Source: CANJXF01 sp043775015 (GTDB taxonomy: Bacteria > Verrucomicrobiota > Verrucomicrobiia > Limisphaerales > CANJXF01). Taken from it: 17,348 nt of DNA. Made by a program: the position numbers and the translations under genes. This document shows positions 8,151 to 14,421 of this stretch, in pieces (within the stretch, counting starts at the first letter, position 1; every line of letters begins with the position of its first letter). The notes below the pieces were generated by a model. It was not told the origin of the DNA. It ran no database searches and worked only from the letters and a program-made list of their open reading frames with translations. Where the stretch lies: assembly GCA_043775015.1 (NCBI GenBank), contig JAYVSV010000162.1, positions 1 to 17,348 of the forward strand. Reading direction: 5' to 3'.

Positions 8151-9179
8151 ATGAAAGCCATTCGTCTGATCAAACCGGGCTTGCCGGTCGCCTTGCAGGA
8201 AATTGAAGTGCCCACCATCGGCGCGAGCGATGTGTTGATTCGCGTGAGAGCCGCCGGGATTTGTCATTCCGATGCGCATTATCGCGCTGGGATTTCACGC
8301 GTTGAGCCACTCCCGCTCACGCTCGGTCACGAGGTTGCTGGAACGGTGGAAGCAATGGGAGTGGGCGTGCACGGTTTCAAAAAAGAAGACCGTGTTTGTG
8401 TTCATTATCTGGTGACCTGCGGTCATTGCGGTTTTTGCGACAGCGGCACGGAACAATTTTGCACGACAGGAAAAATGATCGGGAAATATCGAGATGGCGG
8501 TTACGCGGAATTCATGGCGGTGCCGGAGCGCAGCGTTTTTCATTTGCCGGAGGAAATTCCGTTCGAGCAAGGCGCGATCATGATGTGTTCCTCGGCGACA
8601 TCGCTGCACGCGTTGCGCAAAGCTCGTTTGCAACCGGGCGAATCCGTGGCGGTTTTTGGCGTTGGCGGATTGGGAATTTCCGCCGTGCAACTAGCCAAAG
8701 CTTTGGGCGCTTCGACCGTGTTCGCGGTGGACATCAATCCGCAAAAACTCGCGCTGGCGAAACGTTTTGGCGCGATCTCAATTGATGCGAACGATGGAAA
8801 TCCAGTGGAGCAAATTCAATCGGCAACGGCAGGGCGGGGCGTCGATGTGGCGCTGGAACTGATCGGGTTGCCTTTGACGATGCGGCAGGCGGTGCAATCG
8901 GTGGCGATACTCGGTCGCGCGGCGCTGGTCGGCTTGACTCAGAAAACTTTTGAGGTCGCGCCCTACGCGGAGGTGTTGAACAAGGAAGCGGAAATCATCG
9001 GTGTGTCGGACCATTTGGCGAGCGAGATTCCGTTGCTATTGGAAATGGCACGAACCCGAAAACTCGATCTGGGTCATGGAATCATCCGGACGATTCCGCT
9101 CGATCCGTTCGTCGTCAACGAGGTGCTCGATGGCCTGGAAAAATTCAGCGACGATGTGCGCGTGGTTATCACGCCGTAA
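8151..9179 (+). CDS. Zinc-dependent alcohol dehydrogenase (MDR family)
   Basis: A cytoplasmic medium-chain dehydrogenase of 342 residues from ATG 8151, that would oxidise an alcohol or polyol (or reduce the aldehyde) with a nicotinamide cofactor. Catalytic zinc ligands are visible at C38 (GICHSD), H60-E61 (GHEVAGTVE) and C146 (MCSSATSLHAL). The structural zinc site is CGHCGFCDSGTEQFC with C90, C93, C96 and C104, the normal C-x2-C-x2-C-x7-C spacing. The Rossmann motif GVGGLG is at 170-175. An Asp at about 194 (AVDIN) ends the second strand and favours NAD over NADP. A longer reading from TTG 8112 adds 13 residues that do not resemble the family N-terminus, whereas MKAIRL at 8151 does. All key residues are intact, so it should be active. 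It is followed 53 bases later by a beta-lactamase-fold hydrolase on the same strand and may be co-transcribed with it. Substrate cannot be assigned. Confidence 0.88.
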   Translation: MKAIRLIKPGLPVALQEIEVPTIGASDVLIRVRAAGICHSDAHYRAGISRVEPLPLTLGHEVAGTVEAMGVGVHGFKKEDRVCVHYLVTCGHCGFCDSGTEQFCTTGKMIGKYRDGGYAEFMAVPERSVFHLPEEIPFEQGAIMMCSSATSLHALRKARLQPGESVAVFGVGGLGISAVQLAKALGASTVFAVDINPQKLALAKRFGAISIDANDGNPVEQIQSATAGRGVDVALELIGLPLTMRQAVQSVAILGRAALVGLTQKTFEVAPYAEVLNKEAEIIGVSDHLASEIPLLLEMARTRKLDLGHGIIRTIPLDPFVVNEVLDGLEKFSDDVRVVITP

Positions 9180-9232
9180 TGCGGGAAGACAAAAGGCTTT
9201 ACGATTGCGTTTTTTTTGACCCTGATGAGCAG

Positions 9233-10288
9233 ATGAAATGGCGGTTGTGGTTCGCTTTTTTAATTTTGGTTCCTTTCATTTGCTCCGCGATGAACGAAGA
9301 AAAAACAATTGATGGGCTGCTGTCGGACTTCGCGCGTCCTGAATCGCCGGGCGCGGCGGTCATGGTCATCAAAAACGGCAAGCCGATTTTTTCCAAAGCG
9401 TACGGACTGGCCAATCTCGAAAAGCAAACGAGCTGCACGACGAATACGAATTTCCGGCTCGCTTCCGTTACGAAACAATTTACGGCGATGGCGATCCTGA
9501 TTTTGGCGGAGCGCGGCAAACTTTCGTTGGATGACAAAATGGCGAAGTTTTTTCCGGAATTTCCAGACTATGGAAAAGAGATCACGATTCGCCATTTGCT
9601 GACGCACACTTCGGGGTTGTTGGATTATGAAGAGGTCATGCCCGCGAACGTCACGATTCCGCTAAGCGATCGCGACGTGCTTTACATTCTGTGCCAGCAA
9701 AACAAGTTGGAATTTCCGGCCGGTAAAAAGTTTCATTACAGCAATACCGGATATTCGTTTCTTGCGCTGATGGTCGAAGCGGCTTCCGGGCAGAAATTCG
9801 CGGTGTTTCTGTCGCAAAATATTTTTCAACCGCTTGGAATGAAAAATAGCGTTGCCTACGAGCCGGGAATTTCCGTCGTGCCGAATCGCGCGTTTGGCTA
9901 CGTGAAAGTGAAAGATGGTTTTCAGTTTAGTGATCAAAGTCTGACCAGCGCCGTGTTGGGTGACGGCGGAGTTTATGCGTCAGTGACGGATCTCTATCAA
10001 TGGGACCAGGCACTTTACACGGAAAAACTTGTCAGCCGAAAAATGTTGGAGCACGCGTTTACGGTCCAGTCTTCCAGCTCTGATTTTGCGGGCAGCGGTT
10101 ATGGATTCGGCTGGTATCTTGGGCAGTATCGCGGCACGAAACACATCTGGCATTCCGGCAGCACCTGCGGTTTCTCGACGAAGATCGAGCGGTTTCCAGA
10201 GAAGAAATTATCGGTGATCCTGCTAACGAACCGGCGAGACGCGAATATCAAAGAAATCCCGCAGAAGATCGCGGACTTGTATTGGTGA
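9233..10288 (+). CDS. Secreted serine hydrolase, class C beta-lactamase / penicillin-binding-protein fold
   Basis: A member of the Beta-lactamase (PF00144) superfamily, 351 residues from ATG 9233. Active-site motifs are intact: S78-V-T-K81 (SxxK, nucleophile Ser and general base Lys), Y169-S-N171 (YxN) and H307-S-G309, the HxG form that replaces KTG in many esterase or peptidase members. HLLTHTSGL (121-129) is another family hallmark. The N-terminus (MKWRLWFAFLILVPFICSA) is a signal peptide, so the enzyme acts in the periplasm or outside the cell. An upstream in-frame ATG at 9179 overlaps the ADH stop (TAATG) and would add 18 residues rich in Asp and Glu ahead of the signal sequence, which is unlikely for an exported protein. 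The HxG motif and general architecture suggest an esterase or D-amino-acid peptidase rather than a true antibiotic-resistance enzyme, but the substrate cannot be told. It converges on the aldolase gene. Confidence 0.85.
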   Translation: MKWRLWFAFLILVPFICSAMNEEKTIDGLLSDFARPESPGAAVMVIKNGKPIFSKAYGLANLEKQTSCTTNTNFRLASVTKQFTAMAILILAERGKLSLDDKMAKFFPEFPDYGKEITIRHLLTHTSGLLDYEEVMPANVTIPLSDRDVLYILCQQNKLEFPAGKKFHYSNTGYSFLALMVEAASGQKFAVFLSQNIFQPLGMKNSVAYEPGISVVPNRAFGYVKVKDGFQFSDQSLTSAVLGDGGVYASVTDLYQWDQALYTEKLVSRKMLEHAFTVQSSSSDFAGSGYGFGWYLGQYRGTKHIWHSGSTCGFSTKIERFPEKKLSVILLTNRRDANIKEIPQKIADLYW

Positions 10289-10308
10289 TGGAATTGGATC
10301 GGCACCCA

Positions 10309-10346
10309 CTAACTTCAAAACAGAGTTTGGCGGCGATTTCACTCTG
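10309..10346 (-). terminator. Second hairpin downstream of the aldolase gene
   Basis: CAGAGT (10321-10326) and ACTCTG (10341-10346) form a perfect 6-bp inverted repeat around a 14-base loop. Read on the minus strand it is followed by TTTT. It lies directly after the stronger terminator at 10347-10385, so it may be a back-up. Alone it would be weak. Confidence 0.35.
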
Positions 10347-10385
10347 AAAAGAAAAAGTCTCATGCCGGTTAAGTGCATGAGACCT
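10347..10385 (-). terminator. Intrinsic terminator of the aldolase gene
   Basis: GTCTCATGC (10357-10365) and GCATGAGAC (10375-10383) form a perfect 9-bp stem with a 9-base loop. On the minus strand the stem is followed immediately by TTTTTCTTTT (complement of 10356-10347), the classical Rho-independent arrangement. It lies 37 bases after the aldolase stop. There is no T-run on the plus strand, so it is oriented to stop fba transcription and not the convergent hydrolase gene. Confidence 0.85.
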
Positions 10386-10421
10386 GAGACTGTTCAACGG
10401 TTCGTGCCGTCGCAATGGCGT

Positions 10422-11387
10422 TTAATCAAACGCGTGTCCTGCGCAGCAGAGGACGTCGCGGACTTTGTGGCGAACGAGTTCTTTGACTTTCGCCCGGGCT
10501 GGCGCCAGATATTTGCGTGGATCAAATTCTTTTGGATTTTCGAAAAGCACTTTGCGAATGGCCGCCGTCATCGCGAGACGAAGGTCGGTGTCGATGTTGA
10601 CCTTGGTGCAACCGACGCGACGAGCGATTTCGATGTCCGCTTCTGGAACGCCAGCGGTGTCTTCGCCCATTTTGCCGCCATACTGGTTGATTTCGGTAAC
10701 GAGGTCGCGCGGAACGCTGGATGCGCCGTGCAACACCAGCGGATAATCGCCGAGACCTGCGTCGAGCAGAGCTTTCTTGATTGCTTTGAGGCGTTCCAAA
10801 TCCAAGTGCTGTTCGCCTTTGAATTTGTAAGCGCCATGGGAATTGCCAATTGCAACGGCGAGGGAATCAACGCCGGATTCTTTGACGAATTTCACGGCTT
10901 CGTCGGGGTGTGTGTAGCAGCCGCCTTTGGAATAGCCGCCGCCTTCTTCGCCGTCGTCGTGCTGCGCGCCAACCAACATGCCGAGTTCGCCTTCGACCAC
11001 GCAATTATGTTTGTGAGCGTAATCGACGACTTTTTTGCAAATTTCCACGTTCTTTTCAAATGGCTCGTGGGAAGCATCAATCATCACGCTGGTAAAACCT
11101 TCGTCAATGCACTCTTTGCAAAGCTCAAAGCTGTCGCCGTGATCCAAATGAACCGCGATGGGGATGTTCGAGAGACTGACGGCCGCTTCGATCAATTTCT
11201 TAAGATAAACCGGGTTGGCGTATTGCCGTGCGCCTTTGGAAATCTGGAGCATAACGGGGGCTTTTTCTTCTTCGCAGGCCTCAATGATCGCCTGGAGAAG
11301 TTCCATGTTGTTGACGTTGAATGCGCCGAGCGCGTACTTGCCTTTTAATGCTTTCGCAAAAAGGTCTTTGGTATGTGTTAATGGCAT
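10422..11387 (-). CDS. fba: Class II fructose-bisphosphate aldolase
   Basis: A zinc-dependent cytoplasmic enzyme of glycolysis and gluconeogenesis that reversibly cleaves fructose 1,6-bisphosphate to glyceraldehyde 3-phosphate and dihydroxyacetone phosphate. The protein has 321 residues. Visible motifs are GAFNVNN (21-27), HLDHGDS (80-86, with D82 as expected catalytic acid and H83 as a zinc ligand), EGELG (132-136), GNSHGAY (181-187, H184 zinc ligand), LHGASS (219-224, H220 zinc ligand) and NIDTD (264-268, phosphate and substrate binding). All key residues are present. At 321 residues it is intermediate between the short and long class II forms, and tagatose-bisphosphate activity cannot be fully excluded, though fructose-bisphosphate is the usual reading. 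ATG 11387 has no clear Shine-Dalgarno sequence. It lies 104 bases downstream of the sigma-54 activator on the same strand, with an inverted repeat in the gap and a strong terminator after it, so it may have its own promoter. Confidence 0.93.
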   Translation of the reverse strand: MPLTHTKDLFAKALKGKYALGAFNVNNMELLQAIIEACEEEKAPVMLQISKGARQYANPVYLKKLIEAAVSLSNIPIAVHLDHGDSFELCKECIDEGFTSVMIDASHEPFEKNVEICKKVVDYAHKHNCVVEGELGMLVGAQHDDGEEGGGYSKGGCYTHPDEAVKFVKESGVDSLAVAIGNSHGAYKFKGEQHLDLERLKAIKKALLDAGLGDYPLVLHGASSVPRDLVTEINQYGGKMGEDTAGVPEADIEIARRVGCTKVNIDTDLRLAMTAAIRKVLFENPKEFDPRKYLAPARAKVKELVRHKVRDVLCCAGHAFD

Positions 11388-11436
11388 AGATTTATTACGA
11401 ATTGAACTCGGTGGAACTCGTGTCCTCGAATTGGGG

Positions 11437-11454
11437 GCGCATATTAGGATGCGC
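11437..11454. repeat. Inverted repeat upstream of fba, possible operator
   Basis: GCGCAT (11437-11442) and ATGCGC (11449-11454) form a perfect 6-bp inverted repeat with a 6-base spacer, 50 bases before the aldolase start. Neither strand has a T-run after it, so it is not an intrinsic terminator. It could be a regulator binding site or a leader hairpin of fba; a repeat of this length could also arise by chance. Confidence 0.3.
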
Positions 11455-11491
11455 AGTTCAAAAGGAAATAAAAAAAACGGACGTTCTTTTG

Positions 11492-12961
11492 CTACGCCGC
11501 AACGATGGCGGGTTCTTCTTCCTCGGAAAGTTTGCGATACAATGTGGCGAGACTGACTCCGAGCATTTCTGCGGTTTTTTCTTTGTCGCCGCCGGTGTGG
11601 GCCAGGGCGCGGTTCAGATAAGCCACTTCCTGTTCGCGCATGAAGTTCTTCAAAGACGAAATTGACGACATCGATGCAGGACCGGGCGCGGGTTGATGAT
11701 TGTCGATCATCGGGCTGAACTGGGACGTGACCCTGTTCGCCGATTGGTAAAGCCTGGTTTCCTCGCCGGCTTCTTTGGCGCAGGGAAGATTTCGCAGAAC
11801 CGGCGGCAAATCAGCCACTCTGACCGTGCCGGCATCGCACAAAACGGTGGCGCGCTCCAAAGCATTTTCCAATTCGCGGACGTTGCCCGGCCAATCGTGA
11901 TCGCATAAAACGTCCATTACTTTTTGCGTCATCTGGAACGGTTTGCCGCTGGCTGCCTGTATTTTTGTTTTCAGAAAATGCGTGATTAACAGCGGGATGT
12001 CTTCACGACGTTCGCGCAAGCTGGGTAGCTGCACGGAAATCACGTTCAATCGGTAATATAAATCCTCGCGAAAGAGTCCCTGTTTTATTTTTTCCTCAAG
12101 CGGTTCATGGGTTGCAGCCAGCACGCGGACATTCACGTAAGTTGGAACATTGTCGCCGACGCGACGAACCTCTTTTTCCTGGAGAACACGCAAGAGTCGC
12201 GCCTGCAGAGTCGGGGACATCGAGCCAATTTCATCGAGGAAAATCGTTCCGCCTTCGGCTTCCTGAAAAAGGCCGCGTTTGTCGTTGATGGCGCCGGTGA
12301 AGGCTCCTTTGCGGTGTCCGAATAACTCTGATTCCAACAAACTCTCGGGCAACGCGCTGCAATTGATCGGGATGAACGGAGCAAATTGGCGATTGCTGTT
12401 GAAGTGTAACGCGCGGGCCACCAGTTCTTTTCCGGTGCCGCTTTCGCCGCGAATCAAAACCGTGCTGTCGCTGGCCGCGACGCGTTCAATCATTTTGAAA
12501 ACGTCCTGCATCTGCGGCGAATTTCCCACGATCTGGTTAAACTGATATTTTTTCTTGAGCTGTTTGCGCAGATAAACATTTTCGGAAACCGCTACGTTGT
12601 AGGAAAGCGCGCGCTGGATGCACAGCTTGAGTTCATCGACTTGAAACGGTTTTTCCACGTAGTCGTACGCGCCATTTTTCATGGCATCGACGGCGGTTTC
12701 AATTGTGCCGAAGCCGGTGATGACGATGACCGTGGCTGGCGGATTAAGGGTGCGTGCTTTTTGCAAAACTTCCAATCCGTGCGCGCGGGCTTTGTCGAGG
12801 TAAAGATCGGTGATGACGAGTTCGGGCGAGAGGGCTTCCAGTCCTTCCATCGCGGCGGTGAAGTTGCTGAATGGAAATACTTCGTGGCCCTCGTTGCGCA
12901 GGAGTTCGGTGACGATCTGGACCATCGTCACTTCGTCATCAATTAAGAGAACCTTTGCCAT
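11492..12961 (-). CDS. NtrC-family sigma-54-dependent response regulator
   Basis: A cytoplasmic transcription activator of 489 residues that would use ATP hydrolysis to open sigma-54 RNA polymerase promoters after phosphorylation. The receiver domain (1-120) has the acidic pair at D8-D9, phospho-acceptor D52 and conserved K104 (EKPF). The AAA+ domain (about 142-375) has Walker A GESGTGKE (172-179), GAFTGA sigma-54 contact loop (219-224), Walker B GGTIFLDE (237-244) and FREDLYYRLNV (297-307) with arginine-finger candidates. A linker of low complexity (about 400-440) precedes a Fis-type helix-turn-helix (about 445-480, KTAEMLGVSLATLYRKL). All activation residues are intact. It starts 47 bases after the GspF/PilC gene, so the two are probably one transcript, as with PilR-type regulators beside pilus genes. 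No histidine kinase is encoded in the window, so its sensor must lie elsewhere. Target genes are unknown. Confidence 0.92.
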   Translation of the reverse strand: MAKVLLIDDEVTMVQIVTELLRNEGHEVFPFSNFTAAMEGLEALSPELVITDLYLDKARAHGLEVLQKARTLNPPATVIVITGFGTIETAVDAMKNGAYDYVEKPFQVDELKLCIQRALSYNVAVSENVYLRKQLKKKYQFNQIVGNSPQMQDVFKMIERVAASDSTVLIRGESGTGKELVARALHFNSNRQFAPFIPINCSALPESLLESELFGHRKGAFTGAINDKRGLFQEAEGGTIFLDEIGSMSPTLQARLLRVLQEKEVRRVGDNVPTYVNVRVLAATHEPLEEKIKQGLFREDLYYRLNVISVQLPSLRERREDIPLLITHFLKTKIQAASGKPFQMTQKVMDVLCDHDWPGNVRELENALERATVLCDAGTVRVADLPPVLRNLPCAKEAGEETRLYQSANRVTSQFSPMIDNHQPAPGPASMSSISSLKNFMREQEVAYLNRALAHTGGDKEKTAEMLGVSLATLYRKLSEEEEPAIVAA

Positions 12962-13008
12962 AAAATTTTTTGTTATTAATGCTACCGCCTAACCATCGCC
13001 ATTCTAAA

Positions 13009-14223
13009 TCAATGCCCCTTGCCGCTGACGATTTCGCTCATTTTGAAAATCGGCAAAAACATACAGATGGCAATACCGCCAACGGTTACTCCAAGAAAAA
13101 CGATCAGGATCGGCTCGATCAACGAGGTTAATCCTGAGAGCGTGGTTTCGATTTCTTCATCCAAAAAATCAGAGATGCGTTCGAGCATGCTGTCGATTTT
13201 GCCGGTTTGTTCGCCGGCCGTGATCATGCGAATAATCATGGTGGGAAACACCGGATGCTTGCTCAGCGCAGCGGAGATGCCTTCGCCACGTTCGATATCT
13301 GCGGAAGCCACTTTCACGGCTTTTTCCATCACGACGTTTCCGACGGTGTTCTGAACGATCTGCAACACTTCAAGAATGGGAACACCGCTGCGGATCAACG
13401 ACGAGAGTGTTCGAGTGAAACGCGCCAGACAGATTTTGTGCGCGATGGATCCGAAGATCGGGAGCTTGATGCGTTTTGCATCCCAGAAAGCGCGACCCGG
13501 TGGTGTTTTGATAAAATAGAGCCAACCCCAAACGGAGGCGCCACCGACCACAAAGACCATGATAAAATATTTTTGCATGAAATTGCTGACGGCGATCAAA
13601 TACCGCGTTGGCGCGGGCAGCGCTGCACCGAAACTGGAAAAAATCTCGCCGAAGACTGGAACGACTTTCACCAACAGAAAGATGGTGATGCCAATCGCGA
13701 CGATGGTGACCGCGACCGGATACATCATGGCAGACTTCACTTTTTTACGGAGCCGCGCCGTGTTTTCCAAATAGGTGGCCAAACGCGATAAAATTTCCGC
13801 GAGCAAACCGCCCTTTTCACCAGCGGCGACCATGCAGTAATAAAGTTTTGAAAACGCTTTTGGATGCTTCTGCAACGCCTCCGAAAAACTGTCGCCGCTT
13901 TCCACGCGCACCGTGATGTCCTTGATCACATCGCGCATGACTTTGTTGGTGGTTTGCTCAGCCAGCGCGTCGAGGCACTGCACCATGGCGAGACCAGCAT
14001 CAATCATGGTGGCAAGCTGGCGCGTAAACATGACAAGATCCGCGAGGCTGACTTTTCCTCCTGAGGTTTTGCCTTTGCGCCCGATCTTTTCCTGGATGGA
14101 AATGACCAATAAATTCCGGTTCAACAGCGCGGCAATTGCCGCAGACTCTGAAGAAGCATCGACTCCACTGCGAATTTCTCGTCCGGTGGCCGACTCGCGC
14201 GCTACGTATGTATAAGTGGGCAT
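13009..14223 (-). CDS. Type II secretion / type IV pilus inner-membrane platform protein (GspF/PilC family)
   Basis: A polytopic inner-membrane protein of 404 residues that forms the platform connecting the cytoplasmic ATPase to pilin or pseudopilin assembly. The N-terminal part opens with MPTYTYVARESATG, typical of GspF/PilC, followed by two T2SSF repeats (about 65-187 and 268-390). Three membrane segments are visible (about 167-191, 219-238, 368-393). Both repeats carry the family pattern of a Leu/Ile-rich helix followed by 'aGE..G.l...L': AAGEKGGLLAEIL at 133-145 and TAGEQTGKIDSML at 335-347. Length is normal and the gene looks complete. ATG 14223 has AGGA 8 bases upstream. Sequence alone does not separate GspF from PilC. 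No pilin, ATPase, secretin or prepilin peptidase gene is in the window. The adjoining sigma-54 activator and the sigma-54-like promoter upstream favour a pilus-type operon. Confidence 0.9.
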   Translation of the reverse strand: MPTYTYVARESATGREIRSGVDASSESAAIAALLNRNLLVISIQEKIGRKGKTSGGKVSLADLVMFTRQLATMIDAGLAMVQCLDALAEQTTNKVMRDVIKDITVRVESGDSFSEALQKHPKAFSKLYYCMVAAGEKGGLLAEILSRLATYLENTARLRKKVKSAMMYPVAVTIVAIGITIFLLVKVVPVFGEIFSSFGAALPAPTRYLIAVSNFMQKYFIMVFVVGGASVWGWLYFIKTPPGRAFWDAKRIKLPIFGSIAHKICLARFTRTLSSLIRSGVPILEVLQIVQNTVGNVVMEKAVKVASADIERGEGISAALSKHPVFPTMIIRMITAGEQTGKIDSMLERISDFLDEEIETTLSGLTSLIEPILIVFLGVTVGGIAICMFLPIFKMSEIVSGKGH

Positions 14224-14231
14224 AAATTAGT

Positions 14232-14235
14232 TCCT
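14232..14235 (-). promoter_or_regulatory. Ribosome binding site of the GspF/PilC gene
   Basis: GCAGGAA on the minus strand, with the AGGA core 8 bases before ATG 14223. It is one of the few recognisable Shine-Dalgarno sites in the window and supports the start chosen. Confidence 0.5.
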
Positions 14236-14260
14236 GCAAAATTATTCCGTTAACGCTGAA

Positions 14261-14276
14261 AGCTAAAGCTATGCCA
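14261..14276 (-). promoter_or_regulatory. Candidate sigma-54 (-24/-12) promoter of the GspF/PilC-activator operon
   Basis: The minus strand reads TGGCATAGCTTTAGCT. It has the invariant GG and GC separated by exactly 10 bases and agrees with the consensus TGGCACG-N4-TTGCW at 9 of 12 defined positions, including TGGCA. It ends 38 bases before ATG 14223, so transcription would start about 12 bases past the GC and leave a short leader holding the AGGA site. The operon's second gene is a sigma-54 activator, which strengthens the case. Three positions differ from consensus, so a chance match is possible. Confidence 0.45.
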
Positions 14277-14363
14277 CGGGTACCCTTTGCGGAGTTTTAC
14301 CTGTGAAAACAAAGGTTTGTTTCATTTCTTCAGGTCAAAAATCCGATCGGAACGCCCAAAGAT

Positions 14364-14379
14364 GAGACGTTGGCGTCTC
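14364..14379. repeat. Short hairpin between two minus-strand genes
   Basis: GAGACG (14364-14369) and CGTCTC (14374-14379) form a perfect 6-bp stem with a 4-base loop, 42 bases after the stop of the HzsA-related gene. On the minus strand the stem is followed only by ATCTTTGG, so it would be a poor intrinsic terminator. It may help to end that transcript or insulate the downstream operon. The rest of the 198-base gap (14224-14421) holds no ORF that I can support. Confidence 0.4.
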
Positions 14380-14421
14380 GCAAATTGAGCGACGATGGCG
14401 GGTTGGAAATCGCGCGAACCG

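Noticed and set aside
9233..10288. Antibiotic-resistance beta-lactamase
   Set aside because: The SxxK and YxN motifs show the fold, but HSG in place of KTG and the lack of typical AmpC features point to an esterase or peptidase of the wider superfamily. No resistance context is present.
10362..11348. Open frame of 328 codons on the plus strand opposite fba
   Set aside because: Antisense of a certain gene with full catalytic motifs. The Phe/Ala-rich product looks like an antisense artefact, and its start lies within the terminator stem.
11499..11515. ACGATGGCGGGTT shared between about 11503 and about 14392, considered as a dispersed repeat
   Set aside because: One copy is inside the coding end of the sigma-54 activator and the other is intergenic. 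A 13-base match is expected a few times by chance in 17 kb, and no flanking similarity extends it.
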